From W0P28-013 sp963593685 (GTDB lineage Bacteria; Bacteroidota; Bacteroidia; Bacteroidales; Paludibacteraceae): a DNA stretch of 30,709 nt. Of this stretch, positions 14,170 to 21,983 are shown in pieces. The notes under the pieces were generated by a model, which did no database searches, was not told where the DNA came from, and worked only from the letters and a program-made list of their open reading frames with translations. Every line of letters starts with the position of its first letter. Within the stretch, counting starts at the first letter, position 1. A program made the translations under genes and the position numbers. The stretch spans positions 1 through 30,709 of the forward strand of contig CAVBBP010000033.1 of assembly GCA_963593685.1 (NCBI GenBank), in the 5' to 3' direction.

Positions 14170-14784
14170 CTACGCATAACTCGCTCCGTCTGCGTTGAGC
14201 GAACTCGACCAATAGCCGCCGTAGATGCCTACGAGGTCTAGGCTACTGGAGTTGCGATAACCCGCTGCGGGAAGAAAAATGGTGTTACCGTTGGTGGCTT
14301 TTATTTCGCAACCTTTTACGCCGTTTTTGGTCGTCCAAGTCCATGTGCATTTTTTGATGAGTTCATCTAATTCGGCATCTGTTGGCATACGCCAGCCCTC
14401 GCCCCAGTTTACGGTGGCAGCATCGTCGGCGGCTTCGAGAGAGGTTTTCTCATCGGTGGTGTTGTATTTGGTCAGTTTGCTATTGTTGCCATCAAAATTA
14501 TAGGTGCCATGTTTGTAGGTGTCCCACGAATAGGTGCTTTTTGTGGCGGTTTCGCCCCAAGCGTAGTAGTCGCCGTACTCTTCGGGTTTATCAGCACCTA
14601 TATTGCAGGTTGCCCATTTCACACTTAAACCGAGATTAACCCAGTCGTGGCCGTTTTTTGTGCCAGTTGCGGTTCCTTCGTTTTGGTTGTTGTTCGATTC
14701 TTCTTTCGGCTCGTCGTTCTTGTTGCAGGCGGCAAAAAGCAGTGCTGCGCAGCATAAGATTGCAAATAAAATCGATTTTTTCAT
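14170..14784 (-). CDS. FISUMP-domain lipoprotein, ending early at an amber codon
   Basis: The 204-residue product starts with a lipoprotein signal peptide (MKKSILFAILCCAALLFAAC, Cys20) and a low-complexity linker rich in Asn, Glu and Thr. The Fibrobacter-type major paralogous domain follows: VNLGLSVKWATCNIGADKPE, then DYYAWGE, then GWRMPTDAELDELI, and NTIFLPAAGYR. It would be a surface lipoprotein; the family's function is unknown, though the domain has a C-type-lectin-like look (my inference). The frame stops at TAG (14170-14172) just before the conserved final strand, which is present in frame downstream, so the gene is probably a recent nonsense mutant, although suppression cannot be excluded. 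Its leader carries the hairpin at 14801-14820, shared with the lipoprotein gene at 2806. A paralogue lies at 21984. Confidence 0.82.
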   Translation of the reverse strand: MKKSILFAILCCAALLFAACNKNDEPKEESNNNQNEGTATGTKNGHDWVNLGLSVKWATCNIGADKPEEYGDYYAWGETATKSTYSWDTYKHGTYNFDGNNSKLTKYNTTDEKTSLEAADDAATVNWGEGWRMPTDAELDELIKKCTWTWTTKNGVKGCEIKATNGNTIFLPAAGYRNSSSLDLVGIYGGYWSSSLNADGASYA

Positions 14785-14800
14785 TGTAAAAGGATTTTAT

Positions 14801-14820
14801 GTCCGCCTCCTTTTGCAGAC
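14801..14820 (-). promoter_or_regulatory. Leader hairpin with AAGGAGG in the loop
   Basis: On the minus strand GTCTG pairs with CGGAC (with a G-U pair) around a loop with AAAAGGAGG, followed by ATAAAA. This matches the element at 2772-2790 in sequence, loop content and distance (about 21 bases) to the start codon. Confidence 0.5.
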
Positions 14821-14991
14821 TTTTGTTAGTTGTTTTGTCTGTTTTCCCTCCATTTCCACATTCAATGTTTTTATGGTTGATAACTATTCTGCAGAATTAC
14901 TATTTTTCGCCGATTATCAAAATTGCCGGCGCAATTTTTGTTTCTATGTTTTTTCTACACAAGATTCTTGCGCTGTGCGCTGCTCCTAAAA

Positions 14992-15948
14992 CTACTGAAA
15001 CACAGCGCCTTCGCATAGGCGACTGCCGCGTAACCACTCGTCGGCTTGCATGCGGCGTTTGCCTGCCGTTTGCAGCGATTTTATCTGCACAAAACCGTCT
15101 TTTACAGCCACTTTCAGCACTTTTTTGCCGTCGGTAACGAGTGTGCCGCACGCCAAATGGTGCGCCGCTGGTTCGCGCTCGACCTCGAAAATTTTGATGG
15201 CAACGGCGTTCCCATTCTCGTGCAGTTCCGTCCAAGCGGTAGGGTAGGGCGACAGCCCGCGCACAAAGTTGAACACCTCGTCGCAGGTTTTGTGCCAATC
15301 GATGCGGCAGGTCTCTTTGAAAATTTTTGGGGCGGCTTTCAGTGTGCCGTCGTAGTGCTGCGGCGTGGCGGTAACCGTTTCGGCCAAAATGGCATCGACC
15401 GTATCGGTAACGGCTTTCGCACCGATTTCCATCAGGCGGTCGTGCACTGTGCCAGCGTTGTCGCTGTCGGCGATGGGCGTTTTGCGTTGCAGAATCAGGT
15501 CGCCCGTGTCGATTTCTTGCTGCAAGAAAAATGTGGTTACGCCCGTCTCTTTTTCGCCGTTGATAATCGCCCAGTTGATGGGCGCAGCGCCCCGATATTG
15601 CGGCAGCAGCGAGCCGTGCAGATTGAATGTGCCGAGGCGCGGCATTGCCCAAACCACCTCGGGCAACATACGAAATGCTACCACTATTTGCAGGTCGGCT
15701 TGCAGGGTGCGCAGTGCGCTCAGAAAATCTTCGTTTTTCAGTTTTTCGGGCTGCAACAGCGGCAGATTGTGCGCCAGCGCATACTCTTTCACCGCCGAAA
15801 ACTGCATTTTGTAGCCGCGTCCAGCGGGTTTGTCGGGCATTGTAACCACGCCCACCACATTGTAGCCGCCAGCCACAAGCGCATCGAGGCTCGCCACCGC
15901 AAATTCGGGCGTTCCCATGAAAATTATTCGTAAGTCGGACTTGTTCAT
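14992..15948 (-). CDS. fmt: Methionyl-tRNA formyltransferase
   Basis: This enzyme transfers a formyl group from 10-formyltetrahydrofolate to initiator Met-tRNA, providing fMet-tRNA for translation initiation. The 318-residue length is normal. Seen: N-terminal IIFMGTPEFAVASLDAL (8-24), the PDKPAGRG loop (38-45) that contacts tRNA, the active-site run FNLHGSLLPQYRGAAPIN with Asn109 and His111, and EIDTGDLI with the catalytic Asp150. The C-terminal OB-like tRNA-binding domain is present (about 210-315). It starts with MNKSDLRIIFMGT at 15948. Between it and nadK upstream on the same strand lie 260 bases of repeats, so cotranscription is uncertain. Confidence 0.96.
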   Translation of the reverse strand: MNKSDLRIIFMGTPEFAVASLDALVAGGYNVVGVVTMPDKPAGRGYKMQFSAVKEYALAHNLPLLQPEKLKNEDFLSALRTLQADLQIVVAFRMLPEVVWAMPRLGTFNLHGSLLPQYRGAAPINWAIINGEKETGVTTFFLQQEIDTGDLILQRKTPIADSDNAGTVHDRLMEIGAKAVTDTVDAILAETVTATPQHYDGTLKAAPKIFKETCRIDWHKTCDEVFNFVRGLSPYPTAWTELHENGNAVAIKIFEVEREPAAHHLACGTLVTDGKKVLKVAVKDGFVQIKSLQTAGKRRMQADEWLRGSRLCEGAVFQ

Positions 15949-15974
15949 AGTCAGATTTCAGATTTCAGATTTCA

Positions 15975-16175
15975 GAATTGATTGATTGGTTGATGAGTTG
16001 ATTGGTTGATCGGTCGTTGATGAGTTGATAAGTTGATAAGTTTAACGCGTTAGTGAAGGTCTGCAGATTTCTAATTTCTGGTTTCTAGTTGGTTATTTGT
16101 TGATTTGGTTATTTGGAAATTTGTTGAAGCGTTCGCACTTTCCACTTTATACACTTTCAAACTTTCACACTAAAA
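15975..16175 (+). repeat. Composite intergenic repeat cassette between fmt and nadK
   Basis: In plus orientation: TTGATTGG/TTGATGAG units, a TTTAACGCGTTAGTGAAGG block (about 16040-16062), a TTTCTGGTTTCTAG block, GGTTATTTG units, then ACTTTATAC/ACTTTCAC units (16137-16172). Same module order as at 19110-19290 and, reversed, at 7198-7365. Here it points into the 3' end of the minus-strand nadK gene. Confidence 0.75.
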
Positions 16176-16209
16176 AATTCCTCACTCCTAATTTCTCACT
16201 TCTCACTAA

Positions 16210-17079
16210 TCAAGAGCGTTTGTCTGCGCCCCACATCAGTTTGTTTTTGAGGGTGCGAATGAACGAATGGCCGTTTGGTTCGATGATTTTGGTGGTGAAA
16301 TCGGCTTTGGCGATGTGCAGTTTGGTGGTTTGGCTCATCGGTTGCGAGCGGCCATCGAGCGAGATGAGGTAACTGCGCGACCGACTTTCGACCTCCAAAT
16401 CGATTTCGCACGAGTCGGCGATGACGAGCGGACGCACTGTCAGGCTGTGCGATGCCACGGGCGCAAGAATCAGATTGTGTGTGCCGGGCATCACAATGGG
16501 ACCGCCCACACTCAAGGCGTAGGCCGTGGAGCCTGTTGGCGTCGCAACTATCAGTCCATCAGCAAGATAGGTGTTCAGATATTCGCCATTGACCGAGGCG
16601 TGTATGGCGATGAGCGACGAGAGATCTTGCTTCAGCACAGCGATTTCGTTGAGCGCAAAAGGCAGCCCAAAGCCGCTCTGGTCGGAGGTTTGTGCCTGTA
16701 TGATGCAGCGTTCGCGCACGGTGTAATTGCCTGTGAGCAGTTCGTCGAGCACCTGCTCAATTTCGGTGTCCGCCACATCGGCCAAAAAACCGAGCCGCCC
16801 CGCGTTGATGCCCAAAATCGGAATTCCGCGGTCGCCAACCGCCGCCGCCGTGTTCAAAAAAGTGCCGTCGCCGCCAATGCTGATGACCACATCGGCCTGC
16901 AAATTGTCCATACCGACCGTTTCGTACGCCGAAAATTTGGCGTTTGTGCGCCTCATTTGTGCGCAAAGTTCGTGTTCGATAAGCACATCGGCACCACTTT
17001 TTTCGAGAAAATCGATGGTTTTTATCAACAAATTGTCGTTTTCTGCACGATAATTTGCACTAAATATAGCAATTCTCAT
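16210..17079 (-). CDS. nadK: NAD kinase
   Basis: This cytoplasmic enzyme phosphorylates NAD to NADP and so sets the NADPH pool used, for instance, by the GDH encoded in this window. The 289-residue protein shows the family's GGDGT motif (69-73, in ISIGGDGTFLNTAAAV) with the catalytic Asp, the GINAGRLGFLAD stretch that follows it, the TPTGSTAYALSVGGPIV motif, and the C-terminal SHSLTVRPLVI region. It is divergent from pdxJ with about 240 bases between the starts, an arrangement usual in Bacteroidales. A good promoter (17121-17153) precedes it on the minus strand, giving a leader of about 35 bases. Confidence 0.96.
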   Translation of the reverse strand: MRIAIFSANYRAENDNLLIKTIDFLEKSGADVLIEHELCAQMRRTNAKFSAYETVGMDNLQADVVISIGGDGTFLNTAAAVGDRGIPILGINAGRLGFLADVADTEIEQVLDELLTGNYTVRERCIIQAQTSDQSGFGLPFALNEIAVLKQDLSSLIAIHASVNGEYLNTYLADGLIVATPTGSTAYALSVGGPIVMPGTHNLILAPVASHSLTVRPLVIADSCEIDLEVESRSRSYLISLDGRSQPMSQTTKLHIAKADFTTKIIEPNGHSFIRTLKNKLMWGADKRS

Positions 17080-17120
17080 TTTTTTAGTGTAATTTTGCTT
17101 CGAATTTTGCGTTTGCGTTG

Positions 17121-17153
17121 CAAAGGTACGAAAATTAGTTTGAAAGTGAGAAA
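17121..17153 (-). promoter_or_regulatory. Promoter of nadK
   Basis: On the minus strand TTTC (17150-17153), a 21-base spacer, TACCTTTG (17121-17128). The spacer and -7 box nearly repeat those of the RNA promoter at 2025-2056 (both read CTAATTTTCGTACCTTTG after an ACTTTCAA). Confidence 0.7.
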
Positions 17154-17159
17154 GTTTGA

Positions 17160-17315
17160 AAGTTGGGTTGATGAGTTGATTGGTTGATTAGTTGATAAGT
17201 TTAACGCATCAATAAAAGTTTGTGCAGCAAAAATAATCTCCCCCCAAAAAAAACTAGAAATTAGAAACCAGAAACTAGAAATAAAAACCAACAAAAATCT
17301 TCAAATTTTCAAATA
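17160..17315 (+). repeat. Composite intergenic repeat cassette upstream of pdxJ
   Basis: TTGATGAG/TTGATTGG units, a TTTAACGCATCAATAAAAG block, AGAAACCAGAAACTAG, and TTCAAAT units running up to the pdxJ start. It lacks the ACTTT array of the other copies. No promoter for pdxJ is obvious within it. Confidence 0.65.
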
Positions 17316-17320
17316 ATAAC

Positions 17321-18064
17321 ATGGCTATTTTGAGCGTAAATATCAATAAAATTGCGACTTTGCGCAATGCGCGTGGCGGCAACAATCCCAATGTGTTGCA
17401 GGTGGCGCACGACTGCCAACACTTTGGCGCACAGGGCATTACGGTTCACCCACGCCCCGACGAGCGGCACATTCGTCGCCAAGATGTGTTCGATTTGCGC
17501 TCGCTGGTAACCACGGAGTTCAACATCGAGGGCAATCCCACGCCGCAGTTTATGGATTTGGTCTGCACCGTGAAACCGCATCAGGTTACGCTCGTTCCCG
17601 ACGCGCCCGACGCTATCACATCGAATGCGGGTTGGGACTGCCGTGCGCACCGCGATTTTCTGCACGATGTGGTGCAACGCTGCCACGAATTTGGCATTCG
17701 TGTGTCGATTTTTGTTGGCACCGATTTGCAAAATATCGAATTTGCGGCGCAGACGAATGCCGACCGTATCGAACTCTACACAGAGCCTTACGCCACGCAG
17801 TTTTCGGCCGATCCCGAAAAGGCGGTTGCGCCGTTTGTGGCGGCTGCCGAGCAAGCCAAACGCTGCGGACTTGGGGTGAACGCTGGCCACGATTTGAATT
17901 TGACAAATTTGCATTATCTTTGCACCCGCATTCCGTTCCTCGCCGAGGTGTCGATAGGGCACGCGCTCATTTGCGACGCGCTCTACTTTGGCTTGGAGGA
18001 AACGATTCGGCGTTACCGCGCCGCTGCGGCTGTCGATTCGGCACAAACATCGATTGCACTTTGA
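17321..18064 (+). CDS. pdxJ: Pyridoxine 5'-phosphate synthase
   Basis: PdxJ condenses 1-deoxy-xylulose 5-phosphate with 3-amino-2-oxopropyl phosphate, closing the pyridoxine ring in the DXP-dependent route to vitamin B6. The 247-residue TIM-barrel protein begins MAILSVNINKIATLRNARGG, has the HPRPDERHI motif (43-51) with phosphate- and substrate-binding residues, EFNIEGNPT, an IELYTEPYA stretch, and GLGVNAGHDLNLTNL followed by EVSIGHALICDAL near the C-terminus, all characteristic. It lies opposite nadK and ahead of exbB with 286 bases of repeats between, so it probably ends its own transcript. No pdxA is in the window. Confidence 0.96.
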   Translation: MAILSVNINKIATLRNARGGNNPNVLQVAHDCQHFGAQGITVHPRPDERHIRRQDVFDLRSLVTTEFNIEGNPTPQFMDLVCTVKPHQVTLVPDAPDAITSNAGWDCRAHRDFLHDVVQRCHEFGIRVSIFVGTDLQNIEFAAQTNADRIELYTEPYATQFSADPEKAVAPFVAAAEQAKRCGLGVNAGHDLNLTNLHYLCTRIPFLAEVSIGHALICDALYFGLEETIRRYRAAAAVDSAQTSIAL

Positions 18065-18350
18065 AGCGAGCTTCTATAAAATATTGCGAGAAGTGAGGAA
18101 TTTTTTGAATAAAGAATAAGGAATAAAGACAAAAGACGAAATAGTGAGAAAGTGTATAAAGTGGAAAGTTAAAAGTTTTTTCATTTGAAAATTGAGGCGT
18201 TTTGGCTACCGCAATCTGAAATTTTGAAATTTGCAATTTGAAATTGCTGCGCGGTAGCGCAGCACTCCCCCTTCGGGGGAAACGGGAAAGGGGGCTACGG
18301 CCAAGAAAATTAACACGAAAAAAATAAACAACAAATAGCGATAAGCACTT
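18065..18350. repeat. Repeat-filled gap between pdxJ and exbB
   Basis: No gene seen. It holds AATAAAGA repeats, AATTTGAAATT repeats, a GCTGCGC/GCGCAGC hairpin (about 18246-18263), and a CCCCCTTCGGGGG hairpin followed by AAACGGGAAAGGGGGC, related to the sequence at 1804-1835. Confidence 0.65.
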
Positions 18351-19085
18351 ATGAATTTGACGATTTTATTGCAAACAGTGGCGGCTGCGGCTGCCGACTC
18401 GGTGAATGGCGCACTGCAAGAGGCGGTGGCCGAAATGCCTGTGGCTGAAACGACCGAAGTAACCATCAGTTTTTGGGATATGTGCCTCAAAGGCGGCTGG
18501 ATAATGATTCCGTTGGCGCTGCTTTTTGTGCTGGCTGTGTACATTTTCATCGAGCGAATTGTGGTTATTCGCAAGGCGAGCCACGAAAATGCGATGTTTA
18601 TGAACCGCATCAAGGACTATGTGTACGACGGCAAGTTGGAGTCGGCCATCAACCTGTGCAAAGACACCGATTCGCCCTCGGCACGCATGATAGAGAAGGG
18701 TATCACGCGTTTGGGGCGCCCTATGAGCGATGTGCAGGTGGCGGTCGAAAATGTTGGCAACATCGAGATTGCGAAACTCGAAAAACACCTCGGGCTGCTG
18801 GCTACCGTTTCGGGTGGCGCACCGATGCTCGGATTTCTTGGCACAGTTTTGGGTATGGTCGAAGCCTTCTTCGAGATGGAGCAGGCGGGCGGCAACACCA
18901 TCAACCTCAGCCAGTTGGCGGGCGGCATCTACACCGCTATGGTTACCACGGTGGCAGGTCTGATTATCGGCGTATGCGCCTATTTTGCCTACAACTATTT
19001 GGTTGGCCGCGTCGATTCGGTAATGCGCCGCCTCGAAATGCGCAGCATGGAATTTATGGACCTGCTCAACGAACCAGCGAAGTAG
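18351..19085 (+). CDS. exbB: ExbB/TolQ-type proton channel subunit
   Basis: The 244-residue inner-membrane protein forms, with ExbD, the proton-driven motor that energises TonB. It has a periplasmic N-terminus without a clear cleavable signal, a first helix at about 52-70 (IMIPLALLFVLAVYIFIERI), a cytoplasmic part with CKDTDSPSARMIEKGITRLG, and two further helices around 145-168 (LGLLATVSGGAPMLGFLGTVLGM) and 185-212 (GGIYTAMVTTVAGLIIGVCAYF). The conserved GFLGTVxGM and TAMVTTVAGLIIG motifs mark the family and the expected proton path. ExbB rather than TolQ is inferred from the exbD and tonB genes behind it. 213 bases of repeats separate it from exbD. Confidence 0.93.
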   Translation: MNLTILLQTVAAAAADSVNGALQEAVAEMPVAETTEVTISFWDMCLKGGWIMIPLALLFVLAVYIFIERIVVIRKASHENAMFMNRIKDYVYDGKLESAINLCKDTDSPSARMIEKGITRLGRPMSDVQVAVENVGNIEIAKLEKHLGLLATVSGGAPMLGFLGTVLGMVEAFFEMEQAGGNTINLSQLAGGIYTAMVTTVAGLIIGVCAYFAYNYLVGRVDSVMRRLEMRSMEFMDLLNEPAK

Positions 19086-19094
19086 AGATTTCAG

Positions 19095-19290
19095 ATTTCA
19101 GATTTCAAATTTCAGAATTAGTTGATGAGTTGATAGGTTGATAAGTTGATTGCTTTAACGCATTGGTGAAGGTCTGTGGGCAAAATCAATTTTCAAATAA
19201 AAAACTTTTCACTTTATACACTTTCAACTTTATAGACTTTATAAACTTTATAAACTTTCGTACTTTCACACTTTCGCACTTTCACACTGA
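19095..19290 (+). repeat. Composite intergenic repeat cassette between exbB and exbD
   Basis: TTTCAGA units, TTGATGAG/TTGATAAG units, a TTTAACGCATTGGTGAAGG block, TTTTCAAATAAA, then a long array of ACTTTATA and ACTTTCAC units up to 10-20 bases before the exbD start. It sits inside what should be a single functional operon. Confidence 0.75.
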
Positions 19291-19298
19291 AAAAAAAC

Positions 19299-19715
19299 AT
19301 GGCACTAAAAAAAAGAAATAAGGTTGAGGCGTCGTTCAGCATGTCGTCGATGACGGACATCATTTTTCTGCTGTTGCTGTTTTTCATGATAGCGTCCACC
19401 ATGTCGGCACCGAACGATTTCAAGGTCAATTTGCCGCAAAGCAAGGCCAAAACTGCCACGCAGGCGCACCTTTTCAAAATTGGCATCACTGCCGATGGCG
19501 TTTATAGCGTGGCCGATGGCGGCGAAGCACCGCGCCAAGTCGATTTTGCGCAGATAGAACCGATATTGCAACAGGCTGCCGCGCAGGATTCGACGCTCTA
19601 TGTGGCGCTGCACGCCGACCAAACCGTGCCTTACGGCGAGGTGGTGAAAGTGCTCGACATCGCCAATCAGAACCATCTGAAACTGGTTATTGCCACCAAA
19701 GTATTGGATAAATGA
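19299..19715 (+). CDS. exbD: ExbD/TolR-type motor subunit
   Basis: The 138-residue protein has a short basic cytoplasmic N-terminus (MALKKRNKVEAS), a single membrane helix (about 19-36, TDIIFLLLLFFMIAS) with the proton-carrying Asp20 conserved in the MTDI motif, and a periplasmic domain containing the TLYVALHADQTVPYGEVVKVLDIA pattern of ExbD/TolR. It works with ExbB to use the proton gradient for TonB-dependent import, the main nutrient uptake route of Bacteroidales. Its stop overlaps the tonB start by four bases (ATGA), implying coupled translation. Confidence 0.94.
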   Translation: MALKKRNKVEASFSMSSMTDIIFLLLLFFMIASTMSAPNDFKVNLPQSKAKTATQAHLFKIGITADGVYSVADGGEAPRQVDFAQIEPILQQAAAQDSTLYVALHADQTVPYGEVVKVLDIANQNHLKLVIATKVLDK

Positions 19716-20527
19716 CAGTGAAAAAATCCGACATATACGCCTCCATCGGCACAATCGTGGTTTGCGCCATTGTGTTGCTGATACTGCTTTTCTGCGGTAT
19801 GTCGGCCTCGCGCGACCAAGCCGCCGAGGGCATCGAGGTAAGTTTTGGCTACGAGGACGATGGCTTTGGCGCTACCGACCAACTTGTGGCCGACGAGGCG
19901 CAACCTGCCGAACCAGCCGCCGCCTCGCAGCCAGCCAAACCGAATACTGCGCCCAATCTCGACGAAAATCTGATGACGCAGCAGGACGAATCGGTGGCGT
20001 TGGCACAAGAGAAAAAACGCAAGCAAGAGCAGGAACGCCTGTTGGCCGAGCAGCGTGAGCGTGAGCGCAAAGCCGCCGAAGAGCAGGCCGAACGCGAGCG
20101 CAAAGCCGCCGAAAAAGCCAAACGCGATGCCGAAAATCGTGCCAAAGCCGAAAAAGCAGGCAATCTGGCCAGTGTGTTCGGCAAAGAGAGCGGCAGCGGC
20201 AGCGGCGCAACTACAGGCGACTCGATGCAGGGAAATCCTGTGGGCGAAGGCACGGTGGGCGGCAATGGCTGGTCGCTCAGCGGGCGCACGCTGAAGAGCG
20301 GACTGCCCAAACCGCAGTACCAAGGCAACGAAGTGGGGCATATCGTGGTGAAAATCCGCGTCGATAGAAACGGCAATGTAACCGAAGCGTCGGTCGATCC
20401 GAATGCGTCGAACATCACCAACAAACAGTTGCGCGATGCGTCGATCGAGGCCGCCCAAAAGGTGAAATTCAGCGCAGGCAGCGACATCGCTTTTGGCACT
20501 ATAACTTACAGATTTACAGTCAAATAA
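19712..20527 (+). CDS. tonB: TonB-like energy transducer
   Basis: The 271-residue protein has an N-terminal membrane anchor (about 9-29, IGTIVVCAIVLLILLFCGM). A long periplasmic spacer follows, alanine- and proline-containing at first (AEPAAASQPAKPN). It then becomes a highly charged helical run of about 65 residues (KRKQEQERLLAEQRERERKA and on), probably a coiled coil or single helix. A Gly/Ser linker leads to a C-terminal TonB domain (HIVVKIRVDRNGNVTEASVD, ending FGTITYRFTVK). It would span the periplasm and contact TonB boxes of outer-membrane receptors. The charged helix in place of the classic Pro-rich spacer resembles TolA, so TolA-like use is an alternative; the exbB/exbD context supports TonB. 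Confidence 0.88.
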   Translation: MTVKKSDIYASIGTIVVCAIVLLILLFCGMSASRDQAAEGIEVSFGYEDDGFGATDQLVADEAQPAEPAAASQPAKPNTAPNLDENLMTQQDESVALAQEKKRKQEQERLLAEQRERERKAAEEQAERERKAAEKAKRDAENRAKAEKAGNLASVFGKESGSGSGATTGDSMQGNPVGEGTVGGNGWSLSGRTLKSGLPKPQYQGNEVGHIVVKIRVDRNGNVTEASVDPNASNITNKQLRDASIEAAQKVKFSAGSDIAFGTITYRFTVK

Positions 20528-20539
20528 AACGATAAAACG

Positions 20540-21070
20540 ATGAACTACATTTTCCTTTCGACAGGTTTTGAAGAGATTGAAGCGTTGGCCACCGTTGATG
20601 TGATGCGTCGCGCCGAACTGCCCGTTTGCATGGTTTCGGTCGAAGCGGAAAAGACGGTCGTCGGGGCGCACCAGATTCCCGTTGTAGCCGATGCGCAGTT
20701 TGCCGCGTGCAACTTTGCCGATGCCGATATGCTCATCTTGCCGGGCGGCTCTACCCGCCTGATGGAGTTCCCCGAATTGGGCGAACTGCTGCGCCAGCAC
20801 CATGCGGCGCACAAACCGTTGGCGGCCATCTGCGCTGCACCAAGCGTGCTGGGCGTGTTGGGCATTCTGCACGGCGAGCGCGCCACCTGCTATCCGGGGT
20901 TCGAACACTTTTTGGGCGATAGCCATGTCGGTGGGCGCGTGGTAGTGTCGCACCATATCATCACTGCCAATGGCCCTGGCACGGCGGTCGATTTTGCGCT
21001 GCAAATAGTAGCGACACTGCGCGGCGAAGCCACTGCCAATGCGGTACGCCAAGCGATGCTGATTGTGTGA
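20540..21070 (+). CDS. DJ-1/PfpI-family protein
   Basis: The 176-residue cytoplasmic protein belongs to the YajL/ThiJ branch of the DJ-1 superfamily. It begins MNYIFLSTGFEEIEALATVD, with the conserved Glu in the EEIEA segment. LILPGGS follows at 65-71, and the nucleophile elbow AAICAAPSVLG has the reactive Cys98. Related proteins act as chaperones, oxidative-stress sensors or glyoxalase/deglycase-like enzymes; which applies here is not decidable. The start is 12 bases after tonB, so it is probably the last gene of that transcript. A hairpin (CTGCGTT/AACGCAG, about 21110-21127) and a GC-rich palindrome (21145-21168) follow the stop. Confidence 0.92.
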   Translation: MNYIFLSTGFEEIEALATVDVMRRAELPVCMVSVEAEKTVVGAHQIPVVADAQFAACNFADADMLILPGGSTRLMEFPELGELLRQHHAAHKPLAAICAAPSVLGVLGILHGERATCYPGFEHFLGDSHVGGRVVVSHHIITANGPGTAVDFALQIVATLRGEATANAVRQAMLIV

Positions 21071-21609
21071 TTATTAGATTATTTGAAAATTTGAAGATTT
21101 GAAAATTGCTGCGTTTTCGGAACGCAGATAATTATTGACATTGTAAGGACGCGGCATGCCGCGTCCTTTCTGTTTATTTGCAGATTTGGAACTATTATTC
21201 ATTTTTCATTGTTAATTATTCATTTTCTTGGACATCGCCCCCTTTCCCGTTTCCTCCGAAAAAATTATTGAATTATTGATTCATTGAATCATTGGGTGAT
21301 TTTTCTAACCCTACCCCGACTTTCATCGGTACTCCCCTTGAAAAGGGGAGATGTAAAAGACCAACTTGGGCGCGTACCTGTCCCCTTTGCAAGGGGACGA
21401 GCGCAGCGGAGGGGTTAGATGGCAATTAAGATTTTGAATTAAGAATTAAGAATTTTCGCGCCCAACACCACCCAATTTGATTAGATAATTGAAAATTGAG
21501 AAATTGGGTAATTAAAGAGTCTATGTTCTATATTCTATCTTCTTAAAATCTCATCTTGCTACTCACATCTTGCGACTAAAAATTCTGAAATTTGAAATTC
21601 TGAAATTAT
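21071..21609. repeat. Repeat-filled gap before RNA 2
   Basis: No gene seen. It contains a perfect 24-base palindrome at 21145-21168 (AAGGACGCGGCA and its complement) followed by TTTCTGTTT, ATTCATT repeats, CCCTTTCCCGTTTCC, and an approximately 115-base repeat at 21303-21418 with two hairpins (CTCCCCTT/AAGGGGAG and GTCCCCTT/AAGGGGAC). AATTAAGA repeats follow, then the CTTGCTACTCACATCTTGCG repeat at 21550-21579. Confidence 0.8.
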
Positions 21610-21641
21610 TTTGGCAAATCCAAAATAATGTTGTACTTTTG
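21610..21641 (+). promoter_or_regulatory. Promoter of RNA 2
   Basis: TTTG (21610-21613), 20-base spacer, TACTTTTG (21634-21641): full consensus match. Expected start of transcription near 21648. Confidence 0.85.
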
Positions 21642-21647
21642 TGGTGC

Positions 21648-21919
21648 TAATTTGCACAATTTTGTGTGCTGACTGGCAGACATAATTAAGGCGTTTATTG
21701 ACGCTTCGTTCTGATATCCAGAAATCTCGCAAATTTCATACATCTTCAGGACTTAGCAACGATAGATGCCCTCAAGATATAGGTATTTCGCTACTCCATA
21801 CAGAGAGCGGCGCATTTCTTATATCGGTGTGGGCTTCGCGTTGTCTGTTCTAAGATGTAGGGCAATGCGAGAGCCTTTGGATGTGGAACGACAATAGTCG
21901 AATTCCACGCTTTTTTTTT
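21648..21919 (+). ncRNA. Predicted structured RNA 2, sharing a core with RNA 1
   Basis: Without a convincing open frame, this stretch of about 270 bases lies between a consensus promoter and an intrinsic terminator. It has several hairpins, among them GGCGTTTATTGACGCT (21691 region) and CATCTTCAGG pairing with CCCTCAAGAT. The core at 21821-21877 (ATATC, GTGGGCTT, GCGTTG, TGTAGG, GAGCCT) matches RNA 1 (2193-2250) in order and spacing, and its GGCTTCGCGTTG side pairs with CAATGCGAGAGCC. Compensating differences between the copies (for example U-A in one, U-U or G-U in the other) fit conserved structure only partly. It may belong to a known Bacteroidales RNA family; I cannot verify. Either a stand-alone small RNA or a leader controlling the FISUMP gene 65 bases after the terminator. 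Confidence 0.7.
21883..21919 (+). terminator. Intrinsic terminator of RNA 2
   Basis: GTGGAA (21883-21888) pairs with TTCCAC (21903-21908); inside, CGAC pairs with GTCG around AATA. GC and nine T follow. Confidence 0.9.
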
Positions 21920-21983
21920 GTGTCTACTTGAACGAAAAATTGACAAAATTCAAATTTATTAACAAGCTAAAAATCAAAAGATT

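Noticed and set aside
17309..18046. 245-codon reverse frame opposite pdxJ
   Set aside because: Shadow of pdxJ with no supporting features.
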